A DNA stretch of 5,188 nucleotides, taken from NCBI GenBank assembly GCA_002367635.1, contig DFDI01000060.1, positions 1 through 5,188 on the forward strand, given 5' to 3'. Source of the DNA: Betaproteobacteria bacterium UBA3031. Lineage in GTDB: Bacteria; Pseudomonadota; Gammaproteobacteria; Burkholderiales; Eutrophovitaceae. Position numbers and translations under genes: made by a program. Under the pieces are notes generated by a model. The model was not told the origin of the DNA. It ran no database searches and worked only from the letters and a program-made list of their open reading frames with translations. This document shows positions 1-5,188 of the stretch, piece by piece; position 1 is the stretch's first letter; every line of letters begins with the position of its first letter.

Positions 1-365
1 GAACCGATACAAGCGGCACCTACTCCGTTACATTCAGTGATCGAGCCGCAGCTGACCTGGTCAATATTCAAAACCCAAGCACCTTCGCCTTCTCAACCAA
101 AGATTTAGGTGCAACGAATGTACTGCTCCCTGATGCGAACGACGTAGTCACCATACTGAACAATGCGAGTGTCGATGTCAGCGCAAACGTCACGATACAA
201 GCCTCATCACACGCGAACACTCCCACCACCAGTGGATTTACCGCCACCCAAGTGGGCACCGTCTCCGTATCAGGAACGCTCGCAAACGCAAGCTCCAGTG
301 CCACAGTCACGAATGCAGCAGAACTCGGACAACCCACAGTAGGAACGACTGTCGTTAATCCTTAG
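1..365 (+). CDS. C-terminal fragment of a Thr/Ser/Ala-rich, probably exported protein (5' end outside window)
   Basis: An open frame runs from the left edge (first whole codon at position 3) for 120 codons to a TAG at 363-365. It has no stop and no convincing start inside the window, so this is the end of a longer gene. The fragment is rich in Thr, Ser, Ala, Val and Asn, has no cysteine, and alternates polar and beta-branched residues (for example GTVSVSGTLANASSSATVTN), a pattern common in beta-rich exported or surface proteins. I do not recognise the family. The C-terminus (TTVVNP) shows no LPXTG, no PEP-CTERM tail and no terminal aromatic residue typical of outer-membrane barrels. It is the only gene on this strand and converges with dgkA. 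The coding call is firm because the opposite-strand frame here is an overlapping shadow; the surface location is inferred from composition only. Confidence 0.7.
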   Translation, partial: TDTSGTYSVTFSDRAAADLVNIQNPSTFAFSTKDLGATNVLLPDANDVVTILNNASVDVSANVTIQASSHANTPTTSGFTATQVGTVSVSGTLANASSSATVTNAAELGQPTVGTTVVNP

Positions 366-415
366 TGCGGCCCTTTGCTGTTTATCTTACTGGAGGGGTA
401 AACGCTAACAAAAAA

Positions 416-808
416 TCATCCCAGCAATATCAAGCCCCAAACAACCACGACGAGGCAGATCGTCAGAAAAACCGAAGCTGACCCCACGTCCTTTGCTCGA
501 CCAGAGAGCACATGATATTCAGGACCCACACGATCAATTGCGGACTCGATAGCGGTGTTGATTAACTCAACAATCAATATTGTGATTGCACTACCTACCA
601 GTAAGGCACGTTCAACATTTGAGTCGCCCAGCCAACACCCTATCGGCGCAAGAACAGCAACCAAAAATAATTCATGCCGAAAAGCAGCCTCACCCTTAAA
701 TGCAGACTTAAAACCTTTTATAGACCAACTAAAAGCCCTAAAGAAATGAGCCATACCGAGCAGTTTAGGTCTGCCTTGACGTGTTTTTTGTGGGTTCATA
801 TCACTCAA
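416..808 (-). CDS. dgkA: Diacylglycerol kinase (integral membrane, DgkA family)
   Basis: Phosphorylates diacylglycerol with ATP to phosphatidic acid at the inner membrane, returning the lipid to phospholipid synthesis. The 130-residue protein aligns with the E. coli enzyme at a constant offset of about 12 residues. EAAFRHE at 40-46 holds the counterpart of E28. VELINTAIES at 80-89 holds E81, N84 and E88, matching E69, N72 and E76, which bind metal-ATP and act in catalysis. GRAKDVGSA at 103-111 holds K106 and D107, matching K94 and D95. Three membrane helices lie near 43-61, 66-90 and 109-129, after an amphipathic surface helix. The first 12 residues are a hydrophilic extension. The given start is a TTG that directly follows the eptA stop; an in-frame ATG at codon 4 (799-797) is the alternative. 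GGAGG lies 4 nt before the TTG and 13 nt before the ATG, neither ideal. Translation is probably coupled to eptA, whose reaction makes this enzyme's substrate. Family assignment is very secure; the exact start is not. Confidence 0.96.
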   Translation of the reverse strand: MSDMNPQKTRQGRPKLLGMAHFFRAFSWSIKGFKSAFKGEAAFRHELFLVAVLAPIGCWLGDSNVERALLVGSAITILIVELINTAIESAIDRVGPEYHVLSGRAKDVGSASVFLTICLVVVVWGLILLG

Positions 809-2413
809 TTAACCTCCATCAGGCATCACGCCAAACCATTTCAAATCTTTTTTGAATTCATAAACATCTGAGTCCACCTCAAAAATACCTAACAACGTAT
901 GAAACACAACATCATGGGATATCGCCTGATCCTTAGTACGACTAACCTTAGTGATATCGAAGTCATCATTGTTACGTCCGAAGCCCACAATCATGGGCAC
1001 CAGTGTTTGCGCTTCTGGCGCAATCACGTAAGGCAAGCCATGAAGGTAAATACCCTTCTCCCCTAACGACTCTCCATGATCACTGACATACATGAAGACA
1101 GTTTCGTAAGCGTCATCGTATTGACCAAGAAATGAGAGAACCTGATCCAAAAAATAATCGGTATAAAGAATCGTATTGTCATAACTATTAATAATTTCGG
1201 CCGAAGTGCATTGATCCAACTGGTTCGTTTGACAAGTTGGCTGGAAATGCTGTCTGTCCTTTGGTACACGCTCATGATAGGCAGGGCCATGACTACCCAT
1301 CTGATGGAGAACAATCAAAATATCCTCATTGGTGTGGCTTTGTATGAACTGATCAAGACCACTCAGCATTCCGACATCTCGACATTCCAGATCACAAACC
1401 GGATTCAATTTTGGATCTCGAAAATTCTCATACGTGACTCTATCCGCCACTCCTTTTGAACTTGAATTATTGTCTCGCCACAGCACTGACACACCGGCAC
1501 GCGTGAGGACATCTAAAGCATTTTCCTTTCCAGATGCCACAGACACGTCAAATTTACTCTTTGTGTCGATCGAAAACATACATGGCACTGAAATCGCCGT
1601 ACTTGTGCCACAGGAGTGAACCGAACTAAAACTGACAATGTCACGTTTACTCAACAGAGGATTAGTAAAACGTTCATAACCATTTAAGGAGAAATGATCT
1701 GATCGAGCCGTTTCTCCGATGACAAGGATCATGAGCTCTCGATGAATATCATCTTCCGGAACTTCAGCGTCATCACCGATAGACATGAAGACACTTTGAT
1801 GCGCCATTAAGTCTTTCTTAATGAATTGGTAGCTGGCATAAATTGCATCAATTGGACTGGAATACGCTCGAAGTTCGTAATGTTCGCGGAAAAAAGAAAC
1901 ATAAAACGATGAAAAAGTAAAAACCAACAAAGCCAACCCTGATAAGGAACTGACACATAAAAGCAAATGCGCGGTCAAACGCCTAAAAATCCGTTGTTGA
2001 AAAACCTTTATCTTGAAAAGAAAAATAGTCGGCAGTATGAAGAGCCCTAATAAGTATCCAAAAAACTTAATCGTGAATAAATCGCTCGCCTCTGCGGCAT
2101 TGGTCTCAAACGCATTGAGTAACATTTGCCGATCAATCACGATTCCGAACGTATCGGAAAAATATGATGAGACAGCTGTTAGTAAAAAAATGAGGCCTAG
2201 AACCCACTTAAACCAACCATGGCATGTGACCGCAGAAACGATAACGACCAGGAGAAGAAATTGAAATAGACCTAATGAAGCTACAGCCAAGAGACTGGAA
2301 CCCGACTCGGGGTACCAATCAATTAATTTATTAAATAAGGCGAAATTTCCAAAAACCGTAATGTAGAAACTCGACAACACAACGAAACGTGCGCTTGTGA
2401 GATTCATAAGCAT
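809..2413 (-). CDS. eptA: EptA/MCR-type lipid A phosphoethanolamine transferase
   Basis: An inner-membrane enzyme with a periplasmic catalytic domain that transfers phosphoethanolamine from phosphatidylethanolamine to lipid A phosphates and releases diacylglycerol. This lowers surface negative charge and, in known members, gives polymyxin resistance. The 534 residues fit the family (about 540). Five membrane helices lie near 8-28, 42-64, 67-88, 114-135 and 150-172, then a linker and a sulfatase-like domain from about 225. VIGETARSDHFSLNGY at 231-246 carries metal ligand E234. SCGTSTAISVPC at 267-278 carries nucleophile T272. HQMGSHGPAY at 370-379 carries H375. SDHGESLGE at 444-452 carries D445 and H446, and H458 follows in YLHGLP. 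These match MCR-1 E246, T285, H395, D465, H466 and H478. Cysteine pairs C268/C278, C340/C344 and C394/C402 match the three MCR-1 disulfides. An in-frame TGA three codons upstream (2422-2420) limits the start to Met1 or Met3; no Shine-Dalgarno is seen for either. The lipid A acceptor is inferred; some relatives modify other acceptors. Confidence 0.93.
   Translation of the reverse strand: MLMNLTSARFVVLSSFYITVFGNFALFNKLIDWYPESGSSLLAVASLGLFQFLLLVVIVSAVTCHGWFKWVLGLIFLLTAVSSYFSDTFGIVIDRQMLLNAFETNAAEASDLFTIKFFGYLLGLFILPTIFLFKIKVFQQRIFRRLTAHLLLCVSSLSGLALLVFTFSSFYVSFFREHYELRAYSSPIDAIYASYQFIKKDLMAHQSVFMSIGDDAEVPEDDIHRELMILVIGETARSDHFSLNGYERFTNPLLSKRDIVSFSSVHSCGTSTAISVPCMFSIDTKSKFDVSVASGKENALDVLTRAGVSVLWRDNNSSSKGVADRVTYENFRDPKLNPVCDLECRDVGMLSGLDQFIQSHTNEDILIVLHQMGSHGPAYHERVPKDRQHFQPTCQTNQLDQCTSAEIINSYDNTILYTDYFLDQVLSFLGQYDDAYETVFMYVSDHGESLGEKGIYLHGLPYVIAPEAQTLVPMIVGFGRNNDDFDITKVSRTKDQAISHDVVFHTLLGIFEVDSDVYEFKKDLKWFGVMPDGG
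813..817 (-). promoter_or_regulatory. Shine-Dalgarno of dgkA inside the end of eptA
   Basis: The minus strand reads GATGGAGGTTAATTG: the last codons of eptA (Asp-Gly-Gly-stop) contain GGAGG, then TAA, then the TTG start. A ribosome ending eptA therefore sits on the dgkA initiation site, the classic arrangement for translational coupling. Spacing is 4 nt to the TTG and 13 nt to the downstream ATG, so the motif does not decide between them. Confidence 0.6.
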
Positions 2414-2436
2414 GACGCATCAAAAAATGAATGGCG

Positions 2437-2449
2437 TAAGCCTAGCTTA
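2437..2449. repeat. Short inverted repeat upstream of eptA
   Basis: TAAGC-CTA-GCTTA is a perfect 5-bp inverted repeat with a 3-nt centre, 24 nt before the eptA start in the 87-nt gap after the SDR gene. It could be a regulator half-site pair or chance. It does not match the tandem PmrA-box pattern (two TTAA-containing hexamers 5 nt apart) that controls eptA in enterobacteria. No good sigma70 promoter is evident beside it: the best is TTGTTA at 2489-2484 with TATTAG at 2468-2463, only 15 nt apart. Confidence 0.3.
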
Positions 2450-2500
2450 GACTCTCGGATAACTAATATGAATCCGCCTAAAGTAACAATCGCAGTCACG

Positions 2501-3220
2501 TTAGCCCACAATATCAGGGCGACAATTGACGATCAACTCAGCGACCGAAGCCGTATTTGATAGAGAAATAACGGTATTAACCAACTCAGCAAGGTCGTCC
2601 GCTGAAATCATATCCTCTAATGCCACACTCTCAATAGAACTGGTCAAGTCAGTCGCGACATATCCTGGGCATAAAGCTGTGCAACGAACACCGTCAGCCC
2701 ACCCCCCCTGTCGGGTAGCGTGCGATAGAGCTACGGCAGCAAATTTGGTCATCGAATATCCAACGCCATTACCAAACACCGCCTTCCCCGCTAGCGACGC
2801 CACGTTAACCACGCGACCAGAACCGCATTTTCTTAAATGAGGCAGCGCCAGACACGTCATAGATAGAGGCGCTTTGACGTTCACAGACCACATAAGGTCT
2901 AGCCCCTTTTCATTGAATTCACCATCATCAACGGATACTGGCTGCATGATTCCTGCGTTATTCACTAATCCATCAATCCGACCATAACGCTCGGCAGTTG
3001 TATCTACCCAGGCCTTATGCGTTTCTTTATCTACGGCATCATACTTGCTAATCAACACACGACTGGTGTCCCAGTCTTCAACTGTATTCCTCATGGCCTC
3101 AATATCGCGAACACCAAGACTGAGCGAAAAACCAGCTTGATAGAGGTTACGAGCAATCGCTAGACCAATACCTCTGCTTGCTCCAGAGATCATTACCACA
3201 CGTCCTTCAGGAGATATCAT
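2501..3220 (-). CDS. Classical short-chain dehydrogenase/reductase (SDR), substrate unknown
   Basis: A cytosolic NAD(P)(H)-dependent oxidoreductase of 239 residues, a normal length for classical SDRs, with one Rossmann domain. The cofactor loop GASRGIG is at 13-19, NNAG at 87-90, and the catalytic tetrad is N114 (in SVNV), S142 (in NVASLAGK), Y155 and K159 (in YSMTK). CPGYVATD at 184-191 is the usual post-catalytic loop. Arg38 just after the second strand suggests a preference for NADP(H), and D61 sits where the adenine ring is usually held. The start is supported by the standard short lead before the first strand (GRVVMISGA); AGAAAGG at 3237-3231 is a weak ribosome site 10 nt upstream. It follows the oxygenase gene by 52 nt, so it may oxidise or reduce the same metabolite. 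All catalytic residues are present. SDR substrates cannot be read from these motifs. Confidence 0.93.
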   Translation of the reverse strand: MISPEGRVVMISGASRGIGLAIARNLYQAGFSLSLGVRDIEAMRNTVEDWDTSRVLISKYDAVDKETHKAWVDTTAERYGRIDGLVNNAGIMQPVSVDDGEFNEKGLDLMWSVNVKAPLSMTCLALPHLRKCGSGRVVNVASLAGKAVFGNGVGYSMTKFAAVALSHATRQGGWADGVRCTALCPGYVATDLTSSIESVALEDMISADDLAELVNTVISLSNTASVAELIVNCRPDIVG

Positions 3221-3254
3221 CAGTATTTAACCTTTCTATAAATTGGGTGTTACA

Positions 3255-3270
3255 TCCATGGATTCATGGA
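3255..3270 (-). other. Small hairpin next to the oxygenase stop codon
   Basis: TCCATG-GATT-CATGGA forms a 6-bp stem with a 4-nt loop, 2 nt past the TGA of the upstream oxygenase gene (3275-3273) and before the SDR. No U-run follows on the minus strand, so it is not a standard intrinsic terminator. It could slow RNA decay or partly attenuate transcription. Six base pairs can also arise by chance. Confidence 0.25.
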
Positions 3271-3272
3271 CT

Positions 3273-4226
3273 TCAAAATAATGCAATGCACCGCACCTCC
3301 ATACTCCATCGATCAGGCGCCTCATCGGGAGTAGACGGTTCTTTAAACGCACTGTGAAAACTGAACGTACATGGCGCTTCTGGAAATGAGGCATCAGGTT
3401 GATCACCTTTGGTTCTCGCGAGTCCACCTTCACTGTCCCATTGTTTGATGAGCAACGCCTCTGACCGATTCATCTTGGGATAAAACCACCAATTGTGGTT
3501 TGGATTGTACTTGGCGAAATAATTCTCACCAATACGGTCCTCATAGTGAACTTCAAACACAACAAGATCATCTGGATTCACACGAGACGCGTCACACAAA
3601 GCGAGAGGATTCATCTCAACAGGCTCGGGCACGATACTCCGCCATAAATTTATAATGGCGAATCGCCCCCCATTCGAAATCTGTTCCACCTCACTCGGAG
3701 GTATCAAGCTACTGCCCTCTCCGATCAACGACCGGATGGTGTCATTTTTGCCCGGAGGCTTCGATAACTGAAGAAGCCGTTCCGGAGCACTCGTTAACGT
3801 GTAATCACCATGAACGGCATGCGCTGGCCCCTGCACCTGTTGCCCGCCCGTAATCATTTTTTTTGATTTTTTTCCAACAGCTGAACGAATATTATGATCA
3901 AACGCATACACTGCCCGAGCACCGACCGACTCCTTAACTCGATCAGCACACAATGGATAATAATTATGGAGCACAACATCATTATCAAAAAAATTGATAT
4001 TTAAACTCTCTATATCATCATCAACTAATTGGAAACCTTGTTTCTCGAGAGTGGCCGAAACCCCATTACGAGCATCATTGACAACAACCTCATGCTGTTC
4101 GTAATTCACGCCCACCCACTCAGAATCAGTACCCTCCAAATTACGGCGAGTTAATACCTTTCCATTCCGGTACAACGAACTCTGCGAGTCCGCAGATATG
4201 TAGTTAAAGATGCCTTTACTATTCAT
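3273..4226 (-). CDS. CmcJ/NvfI-family putative Fe(II)/2-oxoglutarate-type oxygenase
   Basis: A 317-residue soluble protein with no signal peptide or membrane segment. It carries the C-terminal signature of the CmcJ/NvfI family (also annotated as GA4 desaturase-like or AsaB-like): INLWRSIVPEPVEMNPLALCD at about 191-211, YPKMNRSEALLIKQWDSEGG at about 249-268, FHSAF at 290-294 and RWSMEVR at 306-312. Known members are mainly fungal natural-product tailoring enzymes; NvfI is an Fe(II)/2-oxoglutarate-dependent dioxygenase. By analogy H139 and D141 (in VHGDYT) with H291 could form the iron triad, and R306 or R312 could hold the co-substrate; this mapping is inferred. The N-terminal 135 residues are less characteristic. 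A lysine pair-Ser-lysine pair run (119-123) is coded by A7 and A8 tracts just before the HxD motif. The ATG has only a weak GAAGTGA ribosome site. It lies between GST and SDR genes, so it may act with both. Family likely; reaction and substrate unknown. Confidence 0.8.
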   Translation of the reverse strand: MNSKGIFNYISADSQSSLYRNGKVLTRRNLEGTDSEWVGVNYEQHEVVVNDARNGVSATLEKQGFQLVDDDIESLNINFFDNDVVLHNYYPLCADRVKESVGARAVYAFDHNIRSAVGKKSKKMITGGQQVQGPAHAVHGDYTLTSAPERLLQLSKPPGKNDTIRSLIGEGSSLIPPSEVEQISNGGRFAIINLWRSIVPEPVEMNPLALCDASRVNPDDLVVFEVHYEDRIGENYFAKYNPNHNWWFYPKMNRSEALLIKQWDSEGGLARTKGDQPDASFPEAPCTFSFHSAFKEPSTPDEAPDRWSMEVRCIALF

Positions 4227-4269
4227 TTCACTTCAAACCCGCAGTTCGTTATTAAAAAAAATTATTAAT

Positions 4270-4914
4270 TTAGCCTGCATCTGGCAGCGCAAATCCTTCC
4301 AGAACCGTCGTATCAATCCACCAAGAGTTTTTCTCGATATCTTGAGTCATCCATCTGACTAAATTCTTGTGATTATCTAAAGGCAACTTAAAATAAGCGT
4401 GCATATGCATCGGAGCCGCAACAGCCACATCTGCAATGGTTGGCTCATCCCCACAAAGATAACGACTGCCAGCAAGTCTAGCGTCAAGAATGCCAGCTAA
4501 TTTATGAAAGTTAGGTTCTTCCGCATCAAGAATCGACTGATCAGTTTCACCGCCTAACAACGGTTTCACGCAATTCTCAACCACATACTTGTAACAAGAC
4601 GGGAACCATGCGCTGCTCTCCCACAGTAACCAACGGTTAACATCAGCTCGGGTTTTCAATTCCGTTGGGTAAGCAGAAGCATTACCTAGTTTATCCGCCG
4701 CATACTGCAATATCGCATTAGACTCCCAAAGCGTAAAATCGCCATCACGAAGCGCTGGGACTGAGGCATTCGGATTGATCGCGACATACTCGGGACTTTG
4801 CTGTTTCCCCTGAAAATAATCAATTTTTGTGACTGTGTAATCGACCCCAATCAGCTTAAACCCGGCTAAGGCTTTGCGACTGTTGATGGTGATTGGATCC
4901 AGTAATAGTTCCAT
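4270..4914 (-). CDS. Glutathione S-transferase family protein
   Basis: A cytosolic protein of 214 residues, typical length for a GST: a thioredoxin-like N-terminal domain (about 1-78) and an all-helical C-terminal domain (about 88-205). The N-terminal domain has the ITINSRKALAGFKLIGVDY pattern with S12 at the usual Ser catalytic position of theta-like GSTs; there is no Cys10 as in beta-class enzymes. P53 in NASVPAL is the cis-proline that contacts glutathione, and E64-S65 in LWESNAIL bind its gamma-glutamyl end. T159-x-x-D162 in PTIADVAV is the conserved N-capping box of the C-terminal core. The start has an ideal AAGGAGG 7 nt upstream. It is the first gene after the tRNA and likely heads the unit that continues 43 nt later with the oxygenase. 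Its role could be conjugation, isomerisation or ring opening of the metabolite handled by that enzyme. Substrate not predictable. Confidence 0.93.
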   Translation of the reverse strand: MELLLDPITINSRKALAGFKLIGVDYTVTKIDYFQGKQQSPEYVAINPNASVPALRDGDFTLWESNAILQYAADKLGNASAYPTELKTRADVNRWLLWESSAWFPSCYKYVVENCVKPLLGGETDQSILDAEEPNFHKLAGILDARLAGSRYLCGDEPTIADVAVAAPMHMHAYFKLPLDNHKNLVRWMTQDIEKNSWWIDTTVLEGFALPDAG

Positions 4915-4921
4915 CGGTACT

Positions 4922-4928
4922 CCTCCTT
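4922..4928 (-). promoter_or_regulatory. Consensus Shine-Dalgarno of the GST gene
   Basis: AAGGAGG on the minus strand, complementary to the 16S rRNA 3' end, ends 7 nt before the ATG at 4914. It is by far the strongest ribosome site in the window and fixes the GST start. The downstream genes of the cluster have weak or no such motif, which suggests the first gene is translated best. Confidence 0.85.
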
Positions 4929-4937
4929 GAATTTATT

Positions 4938-4967
4938 ATTATCTTTTACCTTTATTAGGCTTATCTA
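4938..4967 (-). promoter_or_regulatory. Weak sigma70-like promoter candidate before the GST gene
   Basis: On the minus strand TAGATA (4967-4962, 4 of 6 matches to the -35 consensus) is followed after 18 nt by GATAAT (4943-4938, 5 of 6 matches to the -10 consensus). It would start transcription just before the strong ribosome site. The region is AT-rich, so similar matches are expected by chance, and transcription could also continue from the tRNA. Confidence 0.2.
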
Positions 4968-5112
4968 ATTCGTTGCGCCACCAAAAACCCAGGCGAACTA
5001 AAGAATACCATCGATTAATCAGGCAGTGTGGATCGAACTGAGTGGCAAGCGACGCGCTCATGCACAACGCAGACTAGGGATCTCGAGGGGAGGAAGTGGA
5101 CTGAAAGTGCAC

Positions 5113-5188
5113 TGGTAGGCGCGATTGGATTCGAACCAACGACCCCCACAATGTCAATGTGGTGCTCTAACCAACTGAGCTACGCGCC
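5113..5188 (-). tRNA. tRNA-Val (anticodon GAC), first base cut off by the window edge
   Basis: The minus strand from 5188 folds as a tRNA. U8-A9 follow GGCGCG, the D arm is GCTCAGTTGGTTAGAGC, and the anticodon stem CCACA/TGTGG closes loop TTGACAT with anticodon GAC at 5155-5153. The variable loop is short and the T arm is GTTGG-TTCGAAT-CCAAT. The acceptor 3' strand CGCGCCT pairs with GGCGCG plus one missing 5' base, presumably A. The discriminator A and an encoded CCA end at 5113. It closely resembles the tRNA-Val(GAC) of E. coli and other gammaproteobacteria and reads GUC and GUU codons. With the missing base the length is 77 nt. Confidence 0.96.

Noticed and set aside
68..337. Open frame of 89 codons on the minus strand at the left edge
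   Set aside because: It lies fully antisense to a continuous open frame that enters from the window edge; its protein has no recognisable family and the + frame has the more natural composition.
555..2840. Several + strand frames of 61-104 codons across dgkA, eptA and the SDR gene
   Set aside because: All are antisense to genes with well-supported catalytic motifs, and none shows a family signature or ribosome site.
3236..3433. 65-codon minus-strand frame overlapping the end of the oxygenase gene
   Set aside because: It is a shifted frame inside a gene with clear family motifs to its last codons (SMEVR), so it is a shadow.
4249..4268. Direct repeat TTATTAA separated by six A, with a T8 run on the minus strand, after the GST stop
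   Set aside because: Considered as an intrinsic terminator, but the nearest stem (CTGC/GCAG, 4 bp) is short and separated from the T-run by AT-rich sequence. Treated as AT-rich spacer.
4891..4899. GATTGGAT shared between the GST gene and the tRNA T arm, considered as an attachment-site repeat
   Set aside because: Only 8-9 bases match and the copy is inside coding sequence, so chance is the better explanation.
4976..4995. CGCC...GGCG arms around a T5 stretch in the GST leader
   Set aside because: Only 4 bp of stem with a 12-nt loop and no U-run after the stem; not a credible terminator or riboswitch.

Overview
The window looks like chromosomal DNA of a gammaproteobacterium, possibly a marine or other environmental one, of moderate GC. 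The evidence is the sequence style of the tRNA-Val(GAC) with an encoded CCA end, a small integral-membrane diacylglycerol kinase of the Gram-negative type, and a lipid A phosphoethanolamine transferase of the EptA/MCR type, which implies an LPS outer membrane. The genus cannot be told from the sequence alone.

Layout: positions 1-365 (+) hold the 3' end of a Thr/Ser/Ala/Val-rich, probably exported or surface protein whose start lies outside the window. Everything else is on the minus strand. In transcription order from the right edge there is a tRNA-Val(GAC) missing only its first base (5188-5113), a leader of about 200 nt, a glutathione S-transferase-like protein (4914-4270), a CmcJ/NvfI-family putative non-heme iron oxygenase (4226-3273), a classical short-chain dehydrogenase (3220-2501), an EptA/MCR-type phosphoethanolamine transferase (2413-809) and DgkA (808-416). 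The spacers are 43, 52, 87 and 0 nt. No strong terminator is visible between the genes. The + strand fragment and dgkA converge across 50 nt.

Two functional groups can be read. The eptA-dgkA pair is a coherent lipid module: EptA moves phosphoethanolamine from phosphatidylethanolamine to lipid A and leaves diacylglycerol, which DgkA phosphorylates to phosphatidic acid for reuse. The genes abut exactly, and the dgkA Shine-Dalgarno sequence lies in the last codons of eptA. The GST-oxygenase-SDR trio looks like a small biotransformation or tailoring cassette. Its central enzyme belongs to a family best known from fungal natural-product clusters, and its substrate is unknown. This trio is the least-understood part of the window. 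Whether all five genes share one transcript is uncertain; the 87-nt gap before eptA, with a 5-bp inverted repeat, is the most likely place for a second promoter.
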